Source of the DNA: Herbiconiux sp.
Lineage (GTDB): Bacteria; Actinomycetota; Actinomycetes; Actinomycetales; Microbacteriaceae
Length of the DNA stretch: 64,000 nt
Reading direction: 5' to 3'
Assembly: GCF_023264895.1 (NCBI RefSeq)
Contig: NZ_JAHFUY010000022.1
Span: 1 to 64,000 of the forward strand
The translations under genes were made by a program, and so were the position numbers. The notes beneath the pieces were generated by a model that saw nothing but the letters and a program-made list of their open reading frames with translations, was not told where the DNA came from and did not search any database. Positions 10,300 through 19,503 of the stretch are shown piece by piece. The stretch's first letter is position 1. Each line of letters begins with the position of its first letter.

Positions 10300-11183
10300 G
10301 CCTGGTCCTCCACACCGTCGAACAGGTCGGTCTCAGGGCCGGTCGAGGTGACCTCCACCCGCGACTGCACGAGCTGGTAGTCCTCGTAGGGCCAGGCGGT
10401 CTGCAGGATGTCGTTCGGCCAGAAGAAGAAGGGGTGGTCGGGGGCGACCTGGCTCGCGTGCGCCCGGAGGGCTCTGTCCCGCACGTCGAAGAAGGCGCCG
10501 GCCGGGATGCTCACGGTGGCGAGATGCGGCCGGCCGTCGACCCAGCCGCGCATCTCGGTGAGCGTCTTCAGCAGCGCGTGCTCGGGGAGCTCCTTGGTGA
10601 GGTAGTCGAAGACCGCCTCGAAGCGCGCGGGGTTCATGGTGCGGTCGTAGTAGAGCTTGGAGATCGACCAGGCCTCGCCGAGCTCCGGATGCGCCGAAGC
10701 GTCGGCAGCGAGCTCCCAGGCGCGCATCGACACCTCGTGGGTGCGGATGTGGTCCGGATGCGGGTAGCCGCCCTTCTCGTCGTAGGTGATGAGCACCTGC
10801 GGCCGGAACTCGCGGATGAGCTTGACGAGCGGCTGCGCCGAGATCTCGACCGGGATGGCCCCGAACGAGTTCACAGGCAGCGGGTCGCCGGACTCCGGCT
10901 CGATCCAGCCTGAGTCGTGGTAGCCGAGCCAGCGGTGCTGGAAACCCACCGCGGCCTGGGCGGCGGCCATCTCGACCCGGCGGAGGCCCCCCATGTCGCG
11001 CTCGGCCCAGATGCGGGGCTCGAGCGACTCGTTCAGCACGGAGCCGCGTTCGCCCCCCGTGCAGCTGACCACCATCACCTCGACGCCGCGGTCGAGGTAG
11101 TAGGCGTAGGTGGCCGCGCCCTTGCTCGACTCGTCGTCGGGATGGGCGTGAACGGACAGGAGGCGCAGCGTCAGCGGTCTCAA
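10296..11183 (-). CDS. mca: Mycothiol conjugate amidase
   Basis: LRLLSVHAHPDDESSKGAAT, GERGSVLN, YHDSGW, HPDHIRTHE. Start uncertain; TTG at 11183 is the in-frame candidate (ORF track shows an over-extended ORF). Confidence 0.88.
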   Translation of the reverse strand: MRPLTLRLLSVHAHPDDESSKGAATYAYYLDRGVEVMVVSCTGGERGSVLNESLEPRIWAERDMGGLRRVEMAAAQAAVGFQHRWLGYHDSGWIEPESGDPLPVNSFGAIPVEISAQPLVKLIREFRPQVLITYDEKGGYPHPDHIRTHEVSMRAWELAADASAHPELGEAWSISKLYYDRTMNPARFEAVFDYLTKELPEHALLKTLTEMRGWVDGRPHLATVSIPAGAFFDVRDRALRAHASQVAPDHPFFFWPNDILQTAWPYEDYQLVQSRVEVTSTGPETDLFDGVEDQA

Positions 11184-11258
11184 CTCCTCATGGAATGCGA
11201 TTAGCCTGGGTACAGGACCACCCCCAAGACTAACCGTCCCGAACCGGGAGAACACCGC

Positions 11259-11660
11259 GTGAGCACCGACCACCTGCTCGAGGAGCGCTACGGCCGCACG
11301 CCGTCGCGCCGGCGGCGGACCCGCCTGGTGGCCTGGGTCGCCGGATCCGCCGTGGCCGTCGTGGTCATCGCCTGGGTCCTGTGGGCGGGTCTGGACGGCA
11401 CGAACGCGACCGTGGCCACGCAGGACATCGCCCACACGGTGATCGACGACAGTCACGTCGAGGTGCGCTTCGATGTCACGCTCCCCCGCGGCGAGGGCGC
11501 GCTCTGCGCCGTGCAGGCGCTCAGCGACAAGTTCGCCGTGGTGGGCTGGAAGGTCATCGAGGTGCCGCCGTCCGACCTCGCGAACCGCTCGTTCACCGAG
11601 GTCGTGCGCACGAGCGAGCTGGCCACGACGGGTTTGATTTCCAACTGCTGGCTCCCTTAG
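11259..11660 (+). CDS. DUF4307-type membrane protein
   Basis: 133 aa; single TM after RRRRTRLVAWVAGSAVAVVVIAWVLWAG; mca-greA neighbourhood. Confidence 0.8.
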   Translation: MSTDHLLEERYGRTPSRRRRTRLVAWVAGSAVAVVVIAWVLWAGLDGTNATVATQDIAHTVIDDSHVEVRFDVTLPRGEGALCAVQALSDKFAVVGWKVIEVPPSDLANRSFTEVVRTSELATTGLISNCWLP

Positions 11661-11669
11661 GCTTTCGCA

Positions 11670-12158
11670 ATGGCTGAAGACACCCAGGTCACCTGGCTCA
11701 CTCAGGAGGCGCACGACCGCCTGACGAACGAGCTCGAGCAGCTCAGCGGCCCCGCACGCATCGAGATCGCCAAGCGCATCGAGCAGGCGCGCGAAGAGGG
11801 TGACCTCAAGGAGAACGGCGGTTACCACGCCGCGAAGGACGAGCAGGGCAAGATCGAGGCCCGCATCCGCCAGCTCACGCAGCTGCTGCGCACCGCCCAG
11901 GTGGGTGAGACCCCCGTGAGCCACGGCGTGGTCGAGCCCGGCGTGGTCGTGACGGCCGTCGTGGCCGGTGGCGAGGAGCGCTTCCTCCTCGGCAGCCGCG
12001 AGATCGCCGGCAACGCCGACCTCGACGTCTACAGCGAGCAGAGCCCGCTCGGCACCGCCGTGCTCGGGCTGAAGATCGGCGAGAGGACCACCTACACGGC
12101 ACCCAACGGGCGCGACATCACGGTGGAGATCACGAACGTGGAGACGTTCGAGGGCTGA
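11670..12158 (+). CDS. greA: Transcription elongation factor GreA
   Basis: LTNELEQL…REEGDLKENGGYHAAKDEQGKIEARIRQL and C-terminal SPLGTAVLG. Confidence 0.95.
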   Translation: MAEDTQVTWLTQEAHDRLTNELEQLSGPARIEIAKRIEQAREEGDLKENGGYHAAKDEQGKIEARIRQLTQLLRTAQVGETPVSHGVVEPGVVVTAVVAGGEERFLLGSREIAGNADLDVYSEQSPLGTAVLGLKIGERTTYTAPNGRDITVEITNVETFEG

Positions 12159-12165
12159 CGCTCCC

Positions 12166-13647
12166 CTACTGCCGCTCGTAGACCACGACGACGAGGTTGG
12201 TCGAGCGGTCGCGCTCCGTCTCGCGGAAGCCCGCGGCCACGATCGCCTCCTCGTTCTCGACGCGCTCGCGCCCGCTCGTGACGAGGACCACGCGGTCGTA
12301 GCCGTCGAGCATCTCGGCGTCGACCGGATCCGCCTTCTCCCACAGGTCCGGCGACTCCTCGAGCGGCACCGTGAGCGCGACGTCGTCGAGGCCTGAGAAG
12401 GCCTCGGGGTAGGCGTACTCGACCACGCGTGCCGTCGCGCCCGGATGGTAGGCGATGCTGCCGAAGACCACGGCCGTGGGCTCGTCCCGGTCGAGGCGCG
12501 AGACCGTGCCGGCGCCCTGCGACCAGCTCGCATCCTGCTTGGCCTCGGGCATCCGCTGGGCGAGGTAGCTCGGCAGGGCGAGCACGGCCAGCAGGGCGAC
12601 CACCGCGACCCCGGCCGCGACGCGCAGGCGGCCGGCGGCTCCCGGGAGGAGGGCCGGTGCGGCGGCCATGGCGATCGCGGCCGCCGGAAGGGAGAAGGTG
12701 AGGTAGCGGGGCGTGTAGAGCGGGGTCACCAGCACGGAGGCGACGACGAGGGCGAGCGTGGGCACGACGAGCCAGGGCAGCACCACGAGGGCCGCTGCCC
12801 GGAGCCCCCGCCGCGCGACGAGAGCCACCAGCCCGAGCACGACGAGGCTCCAGGCCGCCACCGCGATCGCCGGGTTCTTCGGGAAGAACTGGGTGAGGAA
12901 GACGCCCCGCCAGGTGTCGGTGTCGATCGGCGCCAGCCAGCTGACCTGCCCCGACTGCCCCACCACCGCGAGCACGAGCGGCAGGCTCACGAGCACCGCC
13001 GCCGCGGCCGTCACGGCGAAGCGGATGACGGCTGTGCCGCCCCGCGGGGTGCCGGCCCGGGACCCCAGCGCCCAGCGGAGGAGCACGGTGAGCGCGTGGG
13101 CCGCCACGACCAGTGCGAGGTAGAGGAAGACGGCGATCGAGAGCACGGCCAGCGCGCCGTAGACCACCCAGCGCCACCAGCGGGCATCCGCTCGGAGGGC
13201 GCTCACGAGCGCGAGCGTGAGGCCCACCGCGAGCAGCATGCCGAGAGCGTAGGAGCGGCCCTCGCCGCCGGCCCAGGTGAAGCGGGGCAGCACGATGAGC
13301 ACGACCCCCGCCAGGAGGCCCAGACCACGGCTCGAGAGGAGCTTCGTGGCGAGCACGACGGTGAGCGCGGCGGCGACCCCGGCGAACACGGCGCTCGGGA
13401 GGCGGAGGGTGATCGGGTCGTAGCCCACGAGGTCGAACCACACGTGCATGAGGGCGTAGTAGACGGCGTGCACGGCGTCGACGCTCTCGAGCATGCGCCC
13501 GAGCGACCCCCAGCTGCGGGTGGCGGAGGCGATGGTGGCGGCCTCGTCGTACCAGATCGACGGCGTCCACGACCCGATGAAGGCCGCCGCGAACCCGAGC
13601 AGCCCGACGAGCGTGGCCGACCAGCGGAGGCTAAGGGCTCTCGGCAC
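12166..13647 (-). CDS. Polytopic membrane glycosyltransferase (GT39/PMT-like mannosyltransferase)
   Basis: LRWSATLVGLLGFAAAFIGSWTPSIWYDEAATI, many TM helices; GTG start at 13647 inferred. Confidence 0.72.
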   Translation of the reverse strand: MPRALSLRWSATLVGLLGFAAAFIGSWTPSIWYDEAATIASATRSWGSLGRMLESVDAVHAVYYALMHVWFDLVGYDPITLRLPSAVFAGVAAALTVVLATKLLSSRGLGLLAGVVLIVLPRFTWAGGEGRSYALGMLLAVGLTLALVSALRADARWWRWVVYGALAVLSIAVFLYLALVVAAHALTVLLRWALGSRAGTPRGGTAVIRFAVTAAAAVLVSLPLVLAVVGQSGQVSWLAPIDTDTWRGVFLTQFFPKNPAIAVAAWSLVVLGLVALVARRGLRAAALVVLPWLVVPTLALVVASVLVTPLYTPRYLTFSLPAAAIAMAAAPALLPGAAGRLRVAAGVAVVALLAVLALPSYLAQRMPEAKQDASWSQGAGTVSRLDRDEPTAVVFGSIAYHPGATARVVEYAYPEAFSGLDDVALTVPLEESPDLWEKADPVDAEMLDGYDRVVLVTSGRERVENEEAIVAAGFRETERDRSTNLVVVVYERQ

Positions 13648-15052
13648 GTCTGCCTTCCCGCAGCCCGGCGTCGGCGCTTGGCGCACGGTCGGGCTGGTGC
13701 ACGGCCCGTCCCTGGCGCCGCCTGATCCACCACCCCACCGCCACGACCACCACGGCGAGCGCGAGCGCCACCCGCGACACCGTGAGGGAGGGCACGAGCA
13801 GCCGCGCGGTGAGCGCGAGCGCGATGGCGAGCCACTCCCACCGCCGGGTCAGCACCACGAACGGCACGAGCAGCAGGGCGTACCAGGAGTAGCGGGGGCT
13901 CAGCACCACGAGCACCGTGCCGATCAGCACGAGTTGCGCCAACCACGGCGCCGTCGGATCGGCCTTCCACCAGCAGAGCCCCGCCACCACCGCCACGATC
14001 ACGAGTGCGGCCACGAGCGCGGCGTTGCCGGGCAGCACGAGCGAGAGCAGGGCGAAGCGCGATCCGTCGTCGTAGCCCTCCTCGCTGAGGTAGCCGGGCA
14101 GGTAGCCGATGACCTCGGGCCCCGAGAGCACCACGTAGGGCACGTAGAGCAGGGCGAAGGTGGCGATCGAGACGAGGATGACGGTGAACGGCCGTCGCTT
14201 CAGAAGCGGCGGTGCCACGATCATCGGGATGAGCTTCGTGGCGATGGCCGCGCCGAGGGCGATGCCGCCCCATACCCGTCGCCCCGAGGCGACCAGGAGG
14301 CTCGCGCCGAGGGCGAGCAGCACCCCGAGGGCGTCGACGTGGGAGTTGGTGACGGCCTCGGTGGCCACGAACGGCGACCACGCCCAGAGCGCCGCCCACG
14401 CGGGGTCGCCGCCGCGTCTCCTGAGCGCCACGATCAGCATGGCGCTCACCCCGAGCGACACCAGCAACCCGGCGACCTGGAACGGGAGGTACTCCACGGT
14501 GTCGGCCACGGGCAGCCGCACGGCGGCGAAGTAGAGCTCGGCGAGAGGCGGGTAGATCGTGGGCACGTGCGGGCGGTTGATCGAGGTGCAGAGCGGATCG
14601 CCTGACGGCACCGAGGTGGTGCCGTAGACCCGCAGCTCGTCGCACACGGCCTTGCCCTTCGCCGAGAGGGCGTCGGGCTCGGTGATCAGCCAGTCGACCC
14701 GCAGGTCGGCGAGCTCGTCGGCCACGGGCACGTGGTCGTAGGGCGAGAGGCCTTCCCCGGCGACGATGCCGTCCCAGGCGTAGCGGGCGGAGTCGGTGCT
14801 CGTGTTGGGCGGGCCGAGCAGGGCGGCACCGCCCACGAGGAGGGCTCCCGAGATGACGAGCGGCAGCACGTGCGAGGGGCGCACGCGGCGCAGCAGCACG
14901 AAGGCGAGGGCGAAGAGGGCCCAGGCCACCGCGGTCGAGGCGACGAGGGCGGGCGTCTGCGTGCGCGAGAAGAGCTCGAGGGTGGCCGACTGCCAGCCCA
15001 CCACGGCGGCCAGAGCGACGACCGCGCACGCGGTGAGGATCGTTCTGACCAT
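13631..15052 (-). CDS. Glycosyltransferase 87 / DUF2029-like polytopic membrane protein
   Basis: SARYAWDGIVAGEGLSPYDHVP, NRPHVPTIYPPLAELYFAAVRL; ATG at 15052 chosen within the longer ORF. Confidence 0.75.
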   Translation of the reverse strand: MVRTILTACAVVALAAVVGWQSATLELFSRTQTPALVASTAVAWALFALAFVLLRRVRPSHVLPLVISGALLVGGAALLGPPNTSTDSARYAWDGIVAGEGLSPYDHVPVADELADLRVDWLITEPDALSAKGKAVCDELRVYGTTSVPSGDPLCTSINRPHVPTIYPPLAELYFAAVRLPVADTVEYLPFQVAGLLVSLGVSAMLIVALRRRGGDPAWAALWAWSPFVATEAVTNSHVDALGVLLALGASLLVASGRRVWGGIALGAAIATKLIPMIVAPPLLKRRPFTVILVSIATFALLYVPYVVLSGPEVIGYLPGYLSEEGYDDGSRFALLSLVLPGNAALVAALVIVAVVAGLCWWKADPTAPWLAQLVLIGTVLVVLSPRYSWYALLLVPFVVLTRRWEWLAIALALTARLLVPSLTVSRVALALAVVVVAVGWWIRRRQGRAVHQPDRAPSADAGLREGRRAESP

Positions 15053-15257
15053 GGGGTGGAGCTCTCTGTTCGTCGATCGAGGGCGCTGCTCGCCCACTCT
15101 AGGATGGCCTGCCGGGAGACCGGCCGCTCCCGCGCCCTCATTGTTCGCCGTGGGTGACGCATCCGTTTGGTACCCATGCGGGCTCTCCCCCACCCATTTG
15201 CGCCGCCGCGCCGAACACCCTGTGCCGGAATGCGGCGCGAGAGGGTTGGCTGAGCAC

Positions 15258-16469
15258 ATGCGACGACTGCTGAACGGGATGCGCCGCTCGTTGACGTCGC
15301 CGGTGCGGAACGCGCGCTCCGCGGTGGTCATCGGGCGACTGCTGGGGTTGGCGTTCCTGGTGTGCTTCGCGACCGGGGTCTACAGCCACTTCCTGCAGGA
15401 TCCGCTGCCCTGGATGCGCTTCGCGACCTGGCCGCAGCTCTACCAGGTCACCCAGGGCATCCACATCACCGCGGGCATCGCCTGCTTCCCGCTGCTGCTC
15501 GGCAAGCTCTACGTCGTGTACCCGCAGCTGTTCCAGACGCCGGCGCTCAAGGGCCCGGTGCACCTGCTCGAGCGGGCCTCGATCGCACTGTTCGTGGGCG
15601 CTTCCCTCGTGCAGATCGTGATCGGGCTGCTGAACACCTACCAGTGGTACCCGTTCCCCTTCAACTTCAAGCAGGTGCACTGGGCGCTCTCGTTCGTGAT
15701 CATCGGATCGCTCGCCATCCACATCGCCGTGAAGCTGCCGATCATCGCGCGCAACTGGTCGAAGGCCGTGCCCGAGGCCGACGACGAGCCGCCCGCCGAG
15801 TCGGAGGTGCCGACCACCGGCGTGACCGGGCGCGTGATGCACTGGATCGACCGCACCCCCGCGCCGGAGGCCGGCCTCAGCCGTCGCGGCTTCTTCGCGG
15901 CCGTGGGCCTCTCGACCGTGGCGGTCGTGGCCCTCACCGCCGGCCAGTCGTTCGCGGCGCTCAAGCCGCTCAACCTCTTCGGGCCGCGGCAGAAGGACAT
16001 CGGGCCGCAGGGCCTGCCCATCAACCGCACCGCCGAGGCGGCGAAGGTGACCGAGTCGGCGATGGCCGCCGACTGGGTGCTCACGGTCATGGCCGCCGGA
16101 ACCGTGGCCACCTTCACCCGCGCCCAGCTGCTCGCCCTCCCCCAGACCCAGGTCGATCTGCCGATCGCGTGCGTGGAGGGCTGGAGCCAGATGGCCACCT
16201 GGAAGGGCGTGCGGATGCGCGACCTGCTCGAGGCGGCCGGTGCACCGAGCGACAAGCGGCTCATCGTGAACAGCCTCGAGGAGCGCGGTGGCTACCGCAC
16301 GACAGAGATGGGCGCGGAGTACGTGGGCGACGACCTCACCCTCGTGGCCCTCGAGCTCAACGGCGGGACCCTGGACATCCAGCACGGCTACCCGGCGCGC
16401 GTCATCGCGCCCGGGCGACCAGGGGTGCTGCAGACGAAGTGGCTGCGGTCACTGGAGGTGGCATCGTGA
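15258..16469 (+). CDS. Cytochrome b-like membrane domain fused to molybdopterin-dependent (sulfite oxidase-type) oxidoreductase
   Basis: N-terminal TM helices with His; LPQTQVDLPIACVEGWSQMATWKGVRMRDLLEAAG. Confidence 0.85.
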   Translation: MRRLLNGMRRSLTSPVRNARSAVVIGRLLGLAFLVCFATGVYSHFLQDPLPWMRFATWPQLYQVTQGIHITAGIACFPLLLGKLYVVYPQLFQTPALKGPVHLLERASIALFVGASLVQIVIGLLNTYQWYPFPFNFKQVHWALSFVIIGSLAIHIAVKLPIIARNWSKAVPEADDEPPAESEVPTTGVTGRVMHWIDRTPAPEAGLSRRGFFAAVGLSTVAVVALTAGQSFAALKPLNLFGPRQKDIGPQGLPINRTAEAAKVTESAMAADWVLTVMAAGTVATFTRAQLLALPQTQVDLPIACVEGWSQMATWKGVRMRDLLEAAGAPSDKRLIVNSLEERGGYRTTEMGAEYVGDDLTLVALELNGGTLDIQHGYPARVIAPGRPGVLQTKWLRSLEVAS

Positions 16470-16906
16470 AGATCGCCCGGATCATCCTGCTCGCCGTCGG
16501 CCTCCTGGGGCTCGCCCTCGGCGCCGTCGTGATGGTCGCCGAGGTGCGGCCCGCCCAGATCGTGGGGGTCGGCATCTGGATCCTCGGCGCCATCGTGCTG
16601 CACGACGCCGTGCTCGCTCCGGCCCTCCTCGGCGTCGACGTGCTCATGCGGCGCGCGGGGCGGCGGGTGCGGCCCGCGGTCGTGGTGATCGTGCAGGTCG
16701 GCGTCGTGGTCGGGGCGATCATGAGCCTCCTCGTGCTGCCCGAGATGTACGCGAAGGTGCTCGGGCCGAAGAACGACACCGTGCTGCCGCTCGACTACGG
16801 GCTCAACCTGGCGCTGTTCTGGAGCGTCACGGCGCTGCTCACGGCGGTGGCGTGCGCCGTGTACGTGCGGGCGGTGCCCCGCCGCGCGGCGCAGCGCGCC
16901 ACCTGA
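16466..16906 (+). CDS. Small polytopic membrane protein coupled to the preceding oxidoreductase
   Basis: 146 aa, 4 predicted TM; GTG start overlaps the preceding TGA (GTGA). Confidence 0.7.
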   Translation: MKIARIILLAVGLLGLALGAVVMVAEVRPAQIVGVGIWILGAIVLHDAVLAPALLGVDVLMRRAGRRVRPAVVVIVQVGVVVGAIMSLLVLPEMYAKVLGPKNDTVLPLDYGLNLALFWSVTALLTAVACAVYVRAVPRRAAQRAT

Positions 16907-16920
16907 GTCACTGGGCACGT

Positions 16921-16989
16921 GGAGAAACGCGAATCTCGTGCCGACCTCCCCGCTCTGGGCGATGGTCGACACGAGATTCGCGTTTCTCC
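16921..16989. repeat. Perfect 20-bp inverted repeat between convergent genes (hairpin i)
   Basis: GGAGAAACGCGAATCTCGTG (16921-16940) / CACGAGATTCGCGTTTCTCC (16970-16989), 29-nt loop. Confidence 0.95.
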
Positions 16990-17000
16990 GGCAGTACTGC

Positions 17001-17648
17001 TCAGGAGGTGAGGGCGGGGGTGACCGGGATGGCGGTGAGAGCCTCGGCGAAGCGGGTGTGAGGCGCGAGGGCGGCGACCTCGAGGGCGTCCTCGTAGGTG
17101 TCGACGTCGTTGACCTCGGGGAGGAAGCCGACGCGGAGGCCCGCGGCGTCGAGGCTCGCGAGCTGCCGGGCTCCCGTGTCGTCGCGCGACATGAGGACTC
17201 CACGCAGCACATCACCGGTGGGCTCGCGGAGGGCGAGGCCCCACCAGCCGCCGTCGCTCGCGGGGCCGAACCAGGCATCCGGGCCCGTGGCGGCCTCGGC
17301 CGACCAGTCGCCGAGCACGTAGTCGAAGTGCTGGCGGGTGAGCTGCGGGGTGTCCATGCCGATCAGGATCATGGGGCCCTCGATCGCATCGAAGACCGCG
17401 CCGAGCCGCACGTCGAGGTCACCCTCGATCTGGGGCATCACCTCGAAGCCCTGGGCCTCGGGCGGCAGCAGGGTGCCCGCGAAGGCGATCACGCGGCGGT
17501 CGGCCGGAAGGGACGAGACGAGCTCGAGGGTGTCGGCGAGACTCGCGGCAGCCACCTCGGCGGCCTGCTCGAGCGTGAGCGGAGGGTGCAGGCGGGTCTT
17601 GACCCGACCGGGCACGCACTCCTTCGCGATGACGACGATGGTGAGCAT
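17001..17648 (-). CDS. DUF2064 / TIGR04282-like glycosyltransferase-fold protein
   Basis: VVIAKECVPGRVKTRLHPPLTLEQAAE, ILIGMDTPQLT. Confidence 0.85.
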   Translation of the reverse strand: MLTIVVIAKECVPGRVKTRLHPPLTLEQAAEVAAASLADTLELVSSLPADRRVIAFAGTLLPPEAQGFEVMPQIEGDLDVRLGAVFDAIEGPMILIGMDTPQLTRQHFDYVLGDWSAEAATGPDAWFGPASDGGWWGLALREPTGDVLRGVLMSRDDTGARQLASLDAAGLRVGFLPEVNDVDTYEDALEVAALAPHTRFAEALTAIPVTPALTS

Positions 17649-17686
17649 CCGAACCTCCTCAACGCAAGACGCGAATGCGCCTCACC

Positions 17687-18412
17687 CTACGTGTTCGGAG
17701 GCGAAACCGCCGCGGATTGCCCGCGCACCTCACGCAGGAGCGCCGACATGTCCTTGATGGCCACGATCGTGCCCTTGAGGGTGCCCGTGACCTTCGAGCG
17801 GCCGACCCGGGGCGAGTAGGGCGCGTCGACCTCGACGATGCGCCAGCCCGCCGCGTGCGCCCGCAGCAGCATCTCGAGGGGGTAGCCGCTCCGGCGATCC
17901 TCGAGCCCGAGGGCCACGAGCGGCTCGCGACGCGCCACCCGCAGGGGGCCGAGATCGTGCACCCGGATGCGGGCACGCCGGCGGATGAGGAAGGCGAGCG
18001 CCCGGTTCGCGAACCGCGCGTGCAGCGGCCAGGCGCCGCGGCGGGTGGGCCGGCGGCGGCCGAGGACGAGCTCGGCACGACCCTCGTCGAGGAGTGCGAC
18101 CATGGCCGGGAGCTGCGCCGGATCCATCGAGGCGTCGGCGTCGCAGAACGCGACGACGGGAGCCGTGGCGGCGACCAGGCCGGCGTGGGCGGCGGCGCCG
18201 AACCCGCGGCGGCTCTCGGTGACGACCGTGGCGCCGAGGCGGCGGGCGACAGCGGCCGAGTCGTCGGTCGAGCCGTTGTCGACCACGATGGCGCGGTAGC
18301 CCTCGGGCAGGCGCGAGAGCACCCACGGCAGCGCCCGCTCCTCGTTGAGGCACGGGAGCACGACGTCGACGAGCACCGACGCCGCGGCGCCGGACGAAGC
18401 GGGATCGCTCAC
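17687..18412 (-). CDS. Family 2 glycosyltransferase
   Basis: VLPCLNEERALPWVLSRLP, IVVDNGSTDDSA, FCDADASMDP. Confidence 0.9.
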   Translation of the reverse strand: MSDPASSGAAASVLVDVVLPCLNEERALPWVLSRLPEGYRAIVVDNGSTDDSAAVARRLGATVVTESRRGFGAAAHAGLVAATAPVVAFCDADASMDPAQLPAMVALLDEGRAELVLGRRRPTRRGAWPLHARFANRALAFLIRRRARIRVHDLGPLRVARREPLVALGLEDRRSGYPLEMLLRAHAAGWRIVEVDAPYSPRVGRSKVTGTLKGTIVAIKDMSALLREVRGQSAAVSPPNT

Positions 18413-19503
18413 CGCACGGCCGAGCGGAGCGGTGCGGCGGCGAACTCGCGCATCCCCTCATCGAAGGGCACCGCGGCGCTCCAGCCGAGCTCGGCGCGGA
18501 TGAGGGCCGACGACGCGGTGATGTGCCGCACGTCGCCGAGCCGGTACTCCCCCGTCACCACGGGCTCCGCGCCGCCCGCGGCACGTGCGAGCGCGGCCGC
18601 CATGTCACCGATCGTGTGCACGGTGCCGCTGCCCACGTTGAAGGCCCGGAACGTGCCCTCGGCCTGCTTCCCCACGCCGTGCACGGCCGCGAGGTTCGCC
18701 CCCGCCACGTCGCGCACGTGCACGAAGTCGCGGCGCTGACCGCCGTCTTCGAACACCCGAGGTGCCTCGCCGCGCGCGAGCGCCGAGCGGAACAGCGACG
18801 CGACCCCGGCGTAGGGCGTGTTCTGCGGCATGCCCGGCCCGTAGACGTTGTGGTAGCGGAGCCCGATCGCCCGGCCCCCCGTGGAGCGCGCCCAGGAGGC
18901 GGCGAGGTGCTCCTGCGCGAGCTTGGTGCTGGCATAGACGTTGCGGGGATCGAGCGGCTCGGCCTCGCCGATGAGCTCGGGCTCGAGCGCCTCGCCCGTC
19001 TCCGGATCGCGCGGCTCGAAGCGCCCCGCATCGAGATCGGCGGCGGCGCGCGGCAGCGGGCGCACCCGGCCGCGGCTGGAGCGGTAGGCGCCCTCGCCGT
19101 AGACCACCATCGACGACGCGAACACGTAGGAGCCGATGCCCGCGCGGGTCATCTCGGTGAGCAGCACCGCGGTGCCGAGGTCGTTCGAGGCCACGTAGTC
19201 GGCGGCGTCGTAGAAGTCGACGCCGAGCCCGACCTTGCCGGCCTGGTGGCAGACGGCGTCGACGCCCTCGAGGGCCGATCGCACGGCCTCGGCGTCGCGC
19301 ACGTCGGCCCGCACGAACTCCACGCCTTCCGGCAGAGCGGATGCGATCTCGGATGCCCCGCCACCGCCACCGGAGGCCGCGCCGTGCACGTCCTCCCGCA
19401 GCGAGTCGATCACCCGCACCCGCCAGCCGCCCGCGAGCGCGGCGTCGACCACGGCGCCGCCGATGAACCCGGCGCCGCCCGTGACGAGGAGACGGCCCGT
19501 CAC
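18409..19503 (-). CDS. NAD-dependent epimerase/dehydratase
   Basis: LLVTGGAGFIGGAV, NVYASTKLAQEHLA, RYHNVYGPGMPQNTPYAGVASLFRSAL; GTG start at 19503 overlapping ilvA stop. Confidence 0.9.
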   Translation of the reverse strand: MTGRLLVTGGAGFIGGAVVDAALAGGWRVRVIDSLREDVHGAASGGGGGASEIASALPEGVEFVRADVRDAEAVRSALEGVDAVCHQAGKVGLGVDFYDAADYVASNDLGTAVLLTEMTRAGIGSYVFASSMVVYGEGAYRSSRGRVRPLPRAAADLDAGRFEPRDPETGEALEPELIGEAEPLDPRNVYASTKLAQEHLAASWARSTGGRAIGLRYHNVYGPGMPQNTPYAGVASLFRSALARGEAPRVFEDGGQRRDFVHVRDVAGANLAAVHGVGKQAEGTFRAFNVGSGTVHTIGDMAAALARAAGGAEPVVTGEYRLGDVRHITASSALIRAELGWSAAVPFDEGMREFAAAPLRSAVR

